Origin: Procambarus clarkii
Taxonomy: Eukaryota > Arthropoda > Malacostraca > Decapoda > Cambaridae
Direction: 5' to 3'
DNA: 64,000 bases
NCBI RefSeq assembly: GCF_040958095.1
Contig: NC_091165.1
Span: forward strand, 30,795,186-30,859,185
Shown: piece after piece, positions 1 through 11,899 of the stretch
Layout: the number at the start of each line of letters is the position of its first letter
Position numbering within the stretch: position 1 is the stretch's first letter
Notes under the pieces: model-generated
What the model saw: only the letters and a program-made list of their open reading frames with translations
Told to the model about the DNA's origin: nothing
Databases searched by the model: none
Position numbers and translations under genes: made by a program

Positions 1-1596
1 TTGGCATATTTAATGCCTCTAACCTCTCCTCGTAGCTCTTGCCCTTCAGTTCTGGGAGCCACTTAGTAGCATGTCTTTGCACCTTTTCCAGTTTGTTGAT
101 GTGCTTCTTAAGATATGGGCCAACTTCTGTTGTTGGGCACCACACAACAGCTGCATATTCTAGCTTTGGCGTAACAAAAGTCATGAACAATTTCTTTAGT
201 ATATCACCATCCATGTATTTAAACGCAATTCTAAAGTTAGAAAGCGTAGCATAGGCTCCTCGCACAATATTCTTTATGTGGTTCTCAGGTGATAGTTTTC
301 TATCTAGAACCACCCCTAGATCTCTTTCTTTATCAGAATTCTTTAAAGATTTCTCACATAATGTATAGGTTGTGTGGGGTCTATGTTCTCCTGTTCCACA
401 TTCCATAACATGGCATTTATTAACATTAAATTCCATTTGCCAAGTGGTGCTCCATATACTTATTTTATCCAGGTTTTCTTGAAGGGCATGACAATCATCT
501 AAATTTCTTATCCTTCCTATTATCTTAGCATCATCAGCAAACATATTCATGTAATTCTGTATACCAACTGGTAGATCATTTATGTAGACAATAAACATCA
601 CTGGTGCAAGAACTGAACCCTGTGGTACTCCACTTGTGACATTTCTCCAGTCCGATACATTGCCTCTGATTACTGCCCTCATTTTTCTATCAGTCAGAAA
701 ATTTTTCATCCATGTTAGAAGCTTACCTGTCACCCCTCCAATATTTTCCAGTTTCCAGAACAACCTCTATGTGGAACTCTGTCGAATGCCTTTTTTAGGT
801 CCAGATAGATGCAGTCAACCCAACCATCTCTTTCCTGTAATATATCTGTTGCTCGATCATAGAAACTGAGTAAATTCGATACACAGGATCTTCCAAATCG
901 AAAACCATACTGTCTGTCTGAAATTATATCATTTCTCTCCAGGTGTTCTACCCATTTAGTTTTAATTATTTTTTCCAATATTCCAATTCCAATTTTTTCC
1001 AATAATGTGTGTGTGTATGTATATTTGTGTTGTTGAATATGACCGAAAGTCATAGTCTTTCTGCCCCTCTCCTTACTGCTATTGTTGTTTCTCGCATCTG
1101 TGTATTGCTTGTATGTTTGGGCAATTTTTCCCCTTTTCCTAGTTCTGCATCTCTGCTTTAGTATAAATTTTGTTGTGCCATTATCATATATTTCACAAAA
1201 CTTGACATACATCTCATTTACTTCATGTCCTAACAGCAAGTGTTTGTCAAATTCCTTAAGGAAATATCTGAGTTCCCCATAATGACCTCTCCACAAGTCA
1301 GGTTTTTCAACTGCTTCAAGCTCATTTTCTTCCAGATTATAATGCATTGCATACTTTATTCCCAAAAAGACATGGTCACTTTTACCCAAGTGACAATGTC
1401 ACTTGGGTAAAAGGAGGGAGGTACTGAAAGGAGGAAAAGGGAGGTACCAAAGGAGGGAGGTACTGAATGATAAATATATCTTTCTCTTTCCTGGTAAATA
1501 TAATATCCAGCATGGAGGGAACATCCCCTTCCCTCATCCTCGTAGCTTGTTTAACATGTAGAAACATGAATGTTTACAGGGTGAGGTTTACGAAAT

Positions 1597-1600
<4 letters not shown>
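1..1600 (-). pseudogene. Family-1 (CR1/L2-type) LINE reverse transcriptase, broken
   Basis: Minus-strand remnant of a non-LTR retrotransposon. From high to low coordinate it shows an endonuclease tail (MREGDVPSMLDIIFTRKE), a linker, and an RT with QYGFRFGRSC and YLDLKKAFDRVPH. It then shows GVPQGSVLAPVMF, the FADDAK catalytic motif, and the C-terminal region with YAAVVWCP and KLEKVQRHATKWLP. The longest open piece is 730-1389, whose first codon is TTG, so this is not a true start. The N-terminal RT fingers are missing between KERGRKT and the KTKWVEHL segment and are replaced by a TACACAC-rich stretch. The copy at 31190-33073 has the same deletion, so it predates the separation of the two copies. 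Non-functional. Confidence 0.85.
1379..1414. repeat. Short perfect hairpin in LINE remnant
   Basis: The segment TTTTACCCAAGTGAC is followed by a very short loop and then its complement. The same palindrome with a slightly different loop lies at 31342-31375. It sits next to tandem copies of TACCTCCCTCC within the endonuclease-to-linker region, where it displaces normal LINE sequence. Confidence 0.7.
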
Positions 1601-1717
<117 letters not shown>

Positions 1718-1899
1718 AAGTTTGTGTGTGTGTAATTTATATAAATAAATAATTAAATATTAATTTTGTTAATATCTTTTCAGGGAAAGCTTGCAAGTAC
1801 AATTCGTATACAAGAGGGGCAACAAGAGCCAGAGGATGTCTACTAAGAAAATATATAAGTCTTTATCCTCACACTCTTGATATATGGTCTTCTCTGGTC

Positions 1900-2253
1900 T
1901 CTTTATTTTCTCTCCTCACAAATGTCCCTTTTTTTTTATTTCTTTTACGTTTCTCTCCTGTTTTTCTTAACTTTTAATCTCTCCTTTCCTCCTCTCTTCT
2001 AACACCTCTCGTTTCCTGTCTCTTCTAGCTGCTCTCTTCCTTTACTTTTTATATTTGTGGTATTCATTTATGTCATTTTTATCTTGTATATTTTTCTTGT
2101 ATTTTTTTCTTATCATGTGTTTCTCTTCCCCTTCTCTTCAATGATTTCTCATTTCTCTCCTCTCTCTGTTGTTTCTGTTCTGTCTTCTCTCTCCTTGCCT
2201 TAATTTTGTTCTGTCTCCTCTTTTGTTGTGTGTGTCTTTCTGTCTCTGTCTCT

Positions 2254-2291
<38 letters not shown>

Positions 2292-3235
2292 CTCTTTCTG
2301 GCTCTCTTGCTCTCTCTCTCTGGCTCTCTCTCTCGCTCTCTCTCTCTCTGGCTCTCTCTCTCTTGCTCTCTCTCTGGCTCTCTTGCTCTCTCTCTGGCTC
2401 TCTTGCTCTCTCTCTGGCTCTCTTGCTCTCTCTCTCTGGCTCTCTTGCTCTCTCTCTCTGGCTCTCTTGCTCTCTCTCTCTGGCTCTCTCTTTCTCTCTG
2501 GCTCTCTCTCTCTCTGGCTCTGGCTCTCTCTCTCTGGCTCTGGCCCTCTCTCTCTCTCTCCCCCTCTCTTTCTCTCTTTCTCTGGCTCTCTCGCTCTCTC
2601 TGGCTCTCGCTCTCTCTGGCTCTCTCTGGCTCTCGCTCTCTGGCTCTCTCTCTCTCTCTCTGTCTCTCTCTCTGGCTCTGACTCTAGCTCTGACTCACTC
2701 TCTCTCTGGCTCTGGCTCATGCTCTCTCTGGCTCTCTCTCTGGCTCTGTCTCTGGCTCTGTCTCTCTCTCTCTCTGGCTCTCTCTTTCTCTCTGGCTCTC
2801 TCTCTGGCTCTGGCCCTCTCTCTCCCCCTCTCTTTCTCTGGCTCTCTCGCTCTCTCTGGCTCTCGCTCTCTCTGGCTCTCGCTCTCTGGCTCTCTCTCTG
2901 GCTCTCTCTCTCTGGCTCTCTCTCTCTCTGTGGCTCTCTCTCTCTGGCTCTGTCTCTCTCTCTCTCTGGCTCTCGCTCTCTCTCTCTCTGGCTCTCGCTC
3001 TCTCTCTGGCTCTCGCTCTCTCTCTGGCTCTCGCTCTCTCTCTCTCTGGCTCTCATATTTCATTTGATTTAAAAATGTCTGAGATTTTTACTTAATCTAA
3101 GTTATATTGCATGGTGCTAATATGAATATTATACATGACTTTTTTCTTTTCTTTCTCTCTCTCTTTCTCCCTTTCTTTCTCTTTCTTTCCTTCTCTCTCT
3201 CTTTTTCTTTCTCTTTCTACATGAATATTATACTT
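1900..3235. repeat. Polypyrimidine block with CTCTCTGGCTCT minisatellite core
   Basis: The plus strand is almost purely C/T. The core (about 2240-3055) is CT dinucleotides punctuated by GG, giving units such as CTCTCTCTGGCTCT. Less regular C/T sequence lies on both sides. Long ORFs occur in several frames on both strands, with products made only of S/L/G/W/A or R/E/S/Q. They are by-products of the repeat and not genes. The reverse complement is at 29440-30930. Confidence 0.95.
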
Positions 3236-3239
3236 GACT

Positions 3240-3910
3240 GTTTACATTCACTTGTAGATTTTTATTTTTAGTTAATTAGTCCTAAACTTTTGATTAATAG
3301 ATTTTTATTATTAGTCATAGAAAAACTATAGTGTTATATGTATACTCGGAAAATTTTACTTGTTTTAGTTTTAAGTAACAATAACTGCTTATTACGTCAG
3401 ACTGATCTCAGCATGACATGAATCACAGGCTGCTTGATCACAAAATCTATTGTGTTCACATATTATATATATAGATTTTTATAGATTTTTAAATTTTTAC
3501 TTTTATATTCTGTTATAGATATAGTCTATATATTTCGAGCTATTAACATATATTTTGTTGTATTACTCATTCTTAATTAAATAAATATAATATTTTAATT
3601 ATCTTTTTGTACCCTATTTATTTGTAATTTACACATACATATATAGGATGTCCATTTCTTTCTCAGATATGTCTTCTTTCTTTCTCTCCCTTTCTATTTC
3701 AGATATGAATTAAAAAATTATTATACCCTAATTTACCCTAAACGTTTTAATGTAGGTAATTAAAAGATTATAAAAAAGTTTTTAGAAATGTTAATTATTT
3801 ACGTTCTAAGGTTGTATATAAAAGTTCTCAAAAAACCTTTTCTAAACGTAATTATAAACGTGCTGAAAACAATGAAATGTCGTTTTTAGGATGTTTTAAA
3901 AACATGAAAA
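3240..3910. other. AT-rich terminal segment of the large TIR element
   Basis: About 670 bases with no ORF of note, matching 28757-29430 in reverse. It contains scattered AACGTTT and GTTTTTAAA-like motifs, which also recur at the other terminus (44350-44952). Probably subterminal non-coding DNA of the element. Confidence 0.6.
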
Positions 3911-4253
3911 TGTTTGCTGGAAAATGTTTGATGCAGTGAACACAGTGAGTGAAGGCTACAAATTACAAAGTAAGTTTATTTTGAATCGCGTTACTTTTTT
4001 GGCAAATGTTAATGTGAAGACCTACAAGCCTGGATAACCCTTTAGGCCTATAATTTCGCAGATCCCCAAGACAACTTATAAACTCGCAGAGATATTGAAC
4101 CAAATAATCTCTATGCCTCCCAACCACGGTCACTTTTGAATCTAGCAACTAATTCATCGTTCTTAAAATAAAACCTCACAAGATCTTTGCTTTCCTTGGC
4201 CGTGACCGTTTTCATTAATGTACCAGTTGAAAGGACCCTCAACATGATATTCT

Positions 4254-4430
4254 ACACAGTAATCACACTAACGTTACTGCATCAGTAAGAAAATCCGTAG
4301 GAGCCGTGATGAGGGTTCGAACCTATGCAGTGGTGTTCCCGCGCACACGCCCTGGTTCGAACCCTCATCACAGCTCCTACGGATTTTGTCACTGATGCAG
4401 TCACGTTAGTGTGATTACTCTGTATTAAAG
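4254..4430. repeat. Foldback of two inverted SINE tails
   Basis: Left arm (about 4254-4322) and right arm (about 4362-4430) are inverted repeats: AATCACACTAACG at the start and CGTTAGTGTGATT at the end. Both arms carry the palindromic B-box-like core GGTTCGAACC next to CTCATCACAGCTCCTACGG. This looks like two copies of the SINE at 4570-4680 joined head to head. Confidence 0.7.
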
Positions 4431-4569
4431 GAGGAGAGTCAGAGGGACAACATTCCTGGATGACAGAGCCAGAGTGCATGGGGGGAGGGGATTGTGTGGA
4501 ACTCCTGGCCCAGATTCAGTAGAAGCCTCAGGAAATCCTTGTATGTTCAGTAGAACTCCAGGTTGCAAC

Positions 4570-4685
4570 CCTTATACAATGTCGTGGTCTAGTTGACTAG
4601 GGCGTGTGTGGGGGAACACCCACTGCCTTGATGAGGGTTCGAACCCTCATCGCGGCTCCTATGGATTCTCTCATTAATACTCCGT
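4570..4685 (+). mobile_element. tRNA-derived SINE
   Basis: An A-box-like GTGGTCTAGTTGACTAGG is followed about 45 bases later by the B box GGGTTCGAACCC, then by CTCATCGCGGCTCCTATGG. This is a Pol III promoter layout, but no proper tRNA cloverleaf is kept. A degraded relative of its tail is at 12495-12540. Confidence 0.6.
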
Positions 4686-5649
4686 TTCCTCTTTGCTTCT
4701 AGCTGAAGATCTTTGGGTACACTATGCGGTAATCTGAGAGTACCTCAGGTGTATACACCCTGTTTAAGCAGCTGTTCCCCAAGTTGAAGCGAGTTATAAC
4801 AGTTATCCATATGTAAATGGTAACCTTTGCTCTTCAGTGGTACAATCAAACTCTTAACCCTTTAAATTGTCTTCTCAATTCCAGCATATACTTTAAAATC
4901 AAAGATGTAACCAGTCTGATTCAGCTAACATGTACAGCTTTACTCCATAATTATCAGGTTTACTTTGATTAATATCTTTGGAAGACAGACGGCTCCACTA
5001 TGTCATTGTGTCTTCATCTAGACAGATGTTTGAGTAATGTAGCAAGGTTTGATTGTTAGATATATCATTAATGTTCTAACTTTAATGAGTGTCTGTACTG
5101 TCTTCGGGAATGGCATTATTGTAGAGTATGAAAATACTTATCAATCGTTACATATTGCTTTGAAGTCATACACAAACTGAAAGAAGCTACATTCCACTTT
5201 TAACCCGTTTGCCAGAACATTGACATCAATGGCACCTTCATAATTCCCATCAACTTCGTCAGTTGCAAATATCTGGCAAGCACATTTACATTCACTACCC
5301 ACTCATTCTTTAGTAGGTTAGTAGCATTGAAAATGCTTTGTGATGAATACAAATTTCTTTCATATGCCAAATACGTCTGTAAATCTCTCATAATAAATAA
5401 CAATAAATCCCAGAGGAGTGGTTGGTGCTGGGACAGTCAAGCCTGGTGGTCCAGTAAAAACCTGAACAAATTGTGCAGTGTTATCAGTAGAGCAGGCTTC
5501 ACTAGAACTGGCATGTGGGGTTCTAGTGGTAAATAAACAGCCCCACCTGCACGTGGGGGCTGTATCAATAGCCACATCAACATCACTATTCATTTTGTAT
5601 CTCATCCTCACCAGCCGTTTCTGCCACTTAACTATCAACATCACATTAT

Positions 5650-6000
5650 TTACACATTGAAAATATTAGAGAGGCATCTCAACTCAAACGTACCGCTTAT
5701 TGATTACTACGGGTGTATCATAAGTCCTCTTTCTCAAAAAAATATATTTATATTTGAACACTACCCTCTCAACCTTTTATGCTCAACATAGCTTAACACA
5801 CACACACACACACACACACAGTGTCGGGATTATATCCGCCAGGGAATTCAACGTCCCAAAGATACTAGTTATAGCTAAGAGATCGGAGTTAATTTTCATC
5901 GACCCTTCACGTTACTTCTGTATTTTTTCTGTGCACACAAGAGCATTTAATCGTTTATTTAGTTTCTTAGACTTCTACTGTTAGTGTAATATACCCTAAG
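5650..6000. other. Non-coding interval with short (CA)n
   Basis: No supported gene. A (CA)12 run lies at 5797-5820. The short ORF crossing it has no recognisable domain. Confidence 0.5.
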
Positions 6001-6700
6001 TGTATTGATATTTTGAATACCTTCTCTTTTCCCTGATCATTTTGCCAATTTGATTTCCCCACAAACACGTACTTTTATTACTTCCTTTCTCCATATCAAT
6101 TCCCATACCACTATCTACTAACAGTTTAAACTCAACCCCAAACAAACGCCTCCAACCACTGGTTCCGAGTTCCCACAAAACAACCACCCCAGCCCCTCAA
6201 TAGATGCACCCCATCCCAAGCATACATTTCATTTCTTTCATAGAAGTGTTTCCAGTTATCTATGAAAAATTGCATTTGATTTGCAATATTTTTCCAGCCG
6301 GCAATTGACACCAAGTGCCCTCGACAACCATTCATTTCCAACTCCATTTCTTAGATGAATACAATATATCGGGATTCCTCCGCTGTTCTTATGGCTGTCT
6401 TAAACCTCTATCAGTTCCTCATTCCTAACTTGTTCAACATCATTTCTACCTGCACTAATACAAATAGCAAACCCCTAACCTGTTTCCCCTATCTCTGGCA
6501 CAAAAAGCTCTATCCAAATACCTCACCTGGGAATCTCCCACAACAAAAATTCTCTTAAGTACTTCCTTTACTTTGAGAACTTTGAGGGACCTGCGCATCG
6601 TTGTTCTTCGTTGCTTTCCCTTTCGAACGAACTGCAGGCTCACCACTGCATACTGTGGTGAGCCTGAATTCGTACAACTGGTTACAAATGTTAAAAAAAG
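6000..6700 (-). pseudogene. SGNH-esterase domain remnant (CR1-type LINE ORF1)
   Basis: On the minus strand, in shifted frames, all three SGNH-hydrolase blocks can be read in order. They are VVGDSQVRYLD (nucleophile Ser, near 6555), ICISAGRNDVEQV (near 6450) and AWDGVHLLRG (catalytic Asp/His, near 6200). CR1-like LINEs are known to carry such an esterase in ORF1. This is more likely a retrotransposon ORF1 remnant than a host lipase. Frameshifts and stops break it. An 11-bp stem hairpin (AGGCTCACCAC and its complement) lies just upstream at 6635-6664. Confidence 0.6.
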
Positions 6701-6889
6701 AGAGATAAGACAAATCCTAAAGGGTTTTTCATTTATATCGAACAAAGGTTAGAGAGAGGTGTGAGAGTTTGAGTTGAGAATTTGTGGAATAAATTATAGT
6801 TGGTATAAGGAATTTTAGCTCTGAAAATTTCTAAGAATTTTCTTTATTCTTTAACCTTTATTCCTGTCGTGATATTCAACTAGGTCGCC

Positions 6890-9680
6890 TGAGGAAGGAC
6901 TTGCTTAGCTAACACACCAGTGTAGTAACCAGCTCATTCCTCACTTTGGGACCATGTATGAACAATTGACTAGGCGCGAGCAAACGCCGAGACCCCAATG
7001 AAAATTGAAATCCCCTCCACTAGACCGCCGACCTTCGCCAATCGCCGAAGCGAATCTAACGAGTAGGTCACGGGCTCTCACAACAATAATTTATTGTTGT
7101 GTGGTGCCGTATATTTGATCCAAAGCTCAGAAAATTAGTCTCAATTTTATTAGACAAGTGTGAAGAACATTTGCATAACAATAATAATGTGTGGGGGTGT
7201 AACAAAAAGACAGTGTTAACCATAACAACTTAGTTTATTCAATAAAGTACTAACTACTACAACAAAACAAAAAGAAATGTCAATGACGTTACTCGAAATC
7301 CTTCCTGTGACACTATCAATGACAGCTAGACACCAGGCCCTCGGACTGCATAATGAACTAACTCGAACATAAGCGTGACCACAGAGGAATCAACAAGACA
7401 CAAGAACTAACAGATCTATAATCACAATTACAACAAATGACACAGTAGGTTCTGAAATACGTCTCCAGTAACCTCCTAACTGTTCTACGCCTCAGTGCAG
7501 TCTACTCCTGCAACAGCGGTTGCAATGCAATCAAATCAGTAGTCTTTCGATGACAACAATAACTAATGGGTTCACTGGCAACTCCAGCAACCCTTCCTCA
7601 AATTAATCCTTACGTTAACACTCCGTCCCACGGACGATCAACAATCAATAACAATTGATTTACGTTAATAACACAATAACATTTACGTTAATAACAAGGT
7701 AACATTTACGTTAAATTAACAACTCTTACAACTGTCACTAGTAATGTGGAAATCAAACAACACTCTACCCGTCGAGCATTCAGTGAGAAAATTCCATTAA
7801 TCCCTGTACTTCCAGACAGCTGATTAATCTCTTTACTAGTTACGTTAATCGGTTACTAATCACTCGACGATGGTAAACTCTGATTTGCAATGTCCAAAGT
7901 GCTAAGAGAACGGTAATCACTCGTGATTACCTTTAGAGTAATTAATTACTATCCTCAAGATCAATAATTAAACAATTAAAATACGCAACCTTTCACACTG
8001 GCTCAGCAATTTACATTAAGGTACGAATTCCGTCTGAGCCTTCCATACTCAGACCAATTCAGGCGACTAATAACAGTAATTAGCCCCACGTTTACGTTAT
8101 TCTAAAATGACGTTACTCCTCTCACGAGTCAATCAAATGCCGGTACTTCCGGGCAGATAACGACGTTACGTTAATGGAACAATGTAGCCTTCGTGTGAGT
8201 CGATCAAACAAGGATCGAGGTTAATTACTTTGACTTCCTGAAACACGTCAATTACCCGGCCCACTGACCGTTAATTACGACAGACAATACTCTAATTCTT
8301 ATCTGGCTGATGGCTAGGCTCCTCGAGACTACCGTAGCTGCTTACAGGAAAGTAAATTAACCCAAACGCATTCTACGTTACTCAAATTGTCAAAGAACAA
8401 ATTCTCTTAGAGCAATGGGCGTTCCCTTGGTTACGTTATATTAATTGCCTCGCAATCACCTCACTGAATACTGGACTTCGATGTCCTACCAGATAACCAG
8501 AATATATTTGTACCCAAGTACTCGTCTACAGCCGAGTTCCCCCACGACAATGACAAATCACACTAACAAATCACAGTGATTTACGTTACAATCCGGTTGC
8601 AATGACAATACTGCAGTACCTAGTAAAATAACCTACAGGACATGAACCCTCTAGAACACTGCCCCACAATGGTTTTACTGAACTGCAATCACATACGGTG
8701 ATTGCTCAACACTAGCAACAATCACCATCAAACAACAACCCCCTTTGCAATAACACACACGGCAAGTACTCTAATTTCCAAATATTAGGATACTGCACAC
8801 ACTTACTTACTTACTGCTGCAAATGACCCCTAGAACATAGGTCAATATATATCAATCACCACACAGTAAATAACACAATAACACTGGGCACCGTGACACT
8901 ACGATTATATATATATATATAATTATAATTACTGCTGACACATGTAGCCTACAGCTATCAAACGTTATTGGGAACACTAAGGAGAATCTCACACTCCTTA
9001 AATCACATGGGTGAGTGATTTATCGGTCACGCATGCCGATAAACACTCGAGAGTTACGTTACTCGACAGAGCGGGGGCGGTCTCTCTAGACAGCCTCGTC
9101 ACTCACCAAAATTAAGTTAATTAATACTGCAACCACAATATATATTTATATAAATCACACTTGTCACAGCCCTGGGAACAATACAAGAAATTAAATCCAC
9201 ACTGTGGTATACTCCACAATAATCATTGCCAGGAATCGCTGGCGTTACACATACCTGAGCGCTCAGTGTTGGAATTCCACACCTGCAAGACCACACATGG
9301 AAATGATATCACTCCGTCCCACGGACGATCAAAATGATTACCACAATGGAATAATATAATTATTACTTGGACATCCTCTCAGTCCTTGGCTAATCTATGT
9401 ATATTCTGTTCCCGTGTGTACCCACACACACACACACACGTACTGTACGTCTGTGTACACCAGACATAAGTCCCTCTGGACTGACAAGATGACAACACAG
9501 GTGATTAATCTCCTCGCCCACAATTCACTCCACCTGAACAGGTGCTGCGTGACAATGTGACGGAACACTTGACCTCGAATTCAAACTTTAGAGACTACTA
9601 ATCACCAGAAATACACACATAGGTACTTACTCATTCATACTGCCGGCTTTACACACCATTCCCATACATCAGGCACCCCG
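6890..9680. other. ORF-free region rich in ACGTTA motifs
   Basis: About 2.8 kb without a notable ORF on either strand. The motif TTACGTTA or ACGTTA recurs well over ten times between about 7280 and 9060. Other short AT words such as TAATTAA and GATTAC are frequent. The 20-base word CTCCGTCCCACGGACGATCA, with an inner CGTCC/GGACG palindrome, occurs at 7621 and again at about 9312. Short (TA)n and (CA)n tracts are at about 8905 and 9422. It could be non-coding DNA of a large mobile element or a decayed satellite. I do not recognise it. Confidence 0.5.
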
Positions 9681-10850
9681 CTATAGGTGGCTGGCTCGTC
9701 CCAAGTGGCGTAAGCGGCGGTAGTTCCTGACCGTAGTACTTATACGGACAATTGGCGCACACTCGAACCCCTCCCACTCAACACGGCTGAGTTCGCACCC
9801 TCGACTCCCCGGTGAATTGAAGCGTTCATACCCAGGTGACGCGCACAACTTTAGCGTCTCACACAAACATGGGAAATTGCCTTAACACGGACACGAATTT
9901 CCCCGTTCCCATCGACTGCTACAGAGCACTAGCAAGTCTAATCATCACTGGTATGGGATCTACGAGTCTGTTGCTGCTCGTATGCACATTCCCCCATGAT
10001 CCCAGATCACTGTACCTCTACCCCCTGAATAACAATGTCTTAAACCCCTCCAAGCGACGACTTCGGCCGGATTCTGTGACGACCGATGTTGTAGGTGAAG
10101 CAGGAAGCATCAGCAAGTGAGTAGTCCAGCCACCACGACGCCCTATACATCAATTTTGCCGAATTGAGTACAGGAAGCGTCCTGATAAGGTGGCGGCTGA
10201 GTTCAGAATGCTGCTACACCGGCTACTTCCCGCGTCCTTCTCGGAATAACCAATGAGAGGAAGGCATACAGCGGCCTACCCCTCTCATCCAATCAGCGAC
10301 GGTGTAGCATAGCCCCTAGGGCAGCTCCAAGATGGCCGACCAACATGGCGGCTCAAGATGTTTAACAAGATGGCAGCTGTCTCCATGACAACCACTCAAG
10401 TGGCTAGGGAGCGCGGGAGGCCCACATGCCCACGCCGGCGGCCTAGCTGTTTCCCGCGCAAAGCTGAGTCTGGCCTCAAAGCCATACAATGAGATGATGC
10501 TATCAGCTCTAGCACTGTCCACAGACATGCCACCCCGGCCAGGGTAACATTTATGGACTGCTGATGACTGGGGCTCTCACATGAGCCCAAACACTAGAGG
10601 TTTCGGTTGCTGGTTACCAAACTTAGGTCCGCCCACTTAACAAGTGCACTTAACAAGTGTACTGGCTCCCACAGGCATAAGTGTAAGTGAGTAAGTGAGC
10701 TGGTGAACCACCTCCTCACAAGAGGATAGGTCCATTAAAAACCGAAACATGTCAGGTAACGGATAATGACGAAGGGATGAGTAGTATTTTTAATAAATAT
10801 TATATCTATTTGCTGAAAAACTTTACTATGCCATCGGCCCAATAAGTCCT
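9681..10850. other. Unassigned, GC-richer interval
   Basis: Small ORFs (for example 9836-10120 plus and 10316-10590 minus) have no domain I recognise and are probably chance. Base composition is more balanced than the AT-rich surroundings. The part from 10240 to 10420 has promoter-like elements and is listed separately. Confidence 0.4.
10240..10420 (+). promoter_or_regulatory. Promoter-like segment with CCAAT boxes and ATGGC repeats
   Basis: Two CCAAT-type words (ACCAATGAG at about 10248 and TCCAATCAGCG at about 10289) precede AAGATGGCCGAC, ACATGGCGGCTC and AAGATGGCAGC. The last three resemble YY1/pho sites that often overlap animal transcription starts. No downstream exon was identified, so this is a compositional suggestion only. 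Confidence 0.25.
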
Positions 10851-10859
10851 CGTCCTCAT

Positions 10860-11890
10860 GTGGGTGGGGACGAAGACAGGATGACTAGTTTAGCAGATAC
10901 CAGGGATGATATTAAACAAATAGTGAAACAATCCAAACAAATCCCCAGGGCCGGACGAAGTGTTTGCCAGGGTGCTAAAAGAATGTAAAGAGAAGCTTTA
11001 CGATTCATTGTCTACCATATGTAATAAATCATTAGAGTCAGGCAGAGTGCCAGAGTCGTGAAAGGTTACTAATGTGGTACCAATTTTTAAGAAAGGAGAT
11101 AGATCACTTGCCTCAAACTATCGGCCAATTAGCCTAACGTCTATTGTCGGAAAGTTACTTGAATCGATAACTGCAAATACCATTCGTCGTCATCTTGAAA
11201 AATATATTAATAAATGATTTATAACATGGTTTTACAAATGGCCGTTCATGTTTAACAAATTTGCTATAATTTTATTCCAGCATAGTTGAGGCAGTTGATA
11301 GTGGTAGGGTTTTTGATGTGTACCTTGACATTAGCAAAGCTTTTGATACAGTGCCACATGAAAGACATGATTAAAAAGATAGAGGCTCATGGTATTGGGG
11401 GGTGCTATACTAAGTTGCATTAGGGCATGGCTTTACCATAGGAAACAGAGTTAATATAAATGGGGGTTAAACTAGGAAAATGTTTAAGTGGAGTGCCTGG
11501 AGGCTCTTTCCTGGGACCTCTGTTATTCATTATATATATAAATGATTTAGATTCAGGTTTGAGCAGCAACATTTATTTACAAATTTGCCGATAATACACA
11601 AATCGGAAGGAAAATAAATACGGAAAATAACTCGCTATCCCTTCAAGGTGATCTAAATAGGATTTTGAAATGATCAAAAGATTGGAAGAAGCAGTTTAAT
11701 GCTGGAAAATTTTGAGGCTAGGTAATGATCAGAGAGTTACAAGATACGAGCTAGATGGCGTTGAGATTGCAAAGTCGGATTGTGAAAGGGATCTGGAAGT
11801 CATGATTAGTAAGATTTTAAAACCAATTTATCAATGCATAAATGTTTGTAATAAGGCCAATAGGACAGTGGGATTTATTAATTGAAGCGT
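10860..11890 (+). pseudogene. CR1-type LINE reverse transcriptase remnant
   Basis: Translating the plus strand with several frame changes gives RT landmarks in order. First is a GPDEVFARVLKECK-like fingers segment near 10950. A YRPISLTSIVGKLLE-like block follows near 11120. A DVYLDISKAFDTVPHE-like block comes near 11320, and a GVPGGSFLGPLLFIIYIN-like block near 11490. A DNTQIG-type remnant of the FADDT motif ends the series near 11590. Frameshifts, stops and altered catalytic residues make it inactive. A fragment of the same family is at 37930-38115. Confidence 0.7.
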
Positions 11891-11899
11891 TAGTAATAA

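Larger units (their letters stand above)
3960..5650 (-). pseudogene. piggyBac-type transposase remnant
   Basis: Minus-strand fragments in several frames line up with a piggyBac (PGBD) transposase. The N-terminal region at 5360-5640 has FTGPPGLTVPAPTTP. A segment at 5200-5403 reads ARYLQLTKLMGIMKVP. A core piece at about 4890-5010 reads KPDNYGVKLYMLAES. At about 4720-4830 it reads YHLHMDNCYNSLQLGEQLL, followed by a stop in place of the usual Cys before GTLR. Two SINE insertions (4254-4430 and 4570-4680) lie inside its span. The ORF at 3963-4148 may be the C-terminal part, but I cannot confirm this. Too decayed to function. Confidence 0.7.

Noticed and set aside
39-254. Small plus-strand ORFs opposite family-1 LINEs (also 28107, 32498, 53680)
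   Set aside because: They are antisense shadows of the RT C-terminal region.
2079-3072. Long ORFs in several frames (up to 325 aa) rich in S/L or R/E
   Set aside because: They are translations of the CT/GA minisatellite; every frame is open because the repeat lacks stop codons.
4254-4430. Rho-independent-like terminator or structured RNA
   Set aside because: The arms match SINE tails found elsewhere in the window, so two inverted SINE copies explain the hairpin.
9836-10120. 94-aa ORF as a gene
   Set aside because: No domain, no supporting context, length within chance for this composition.
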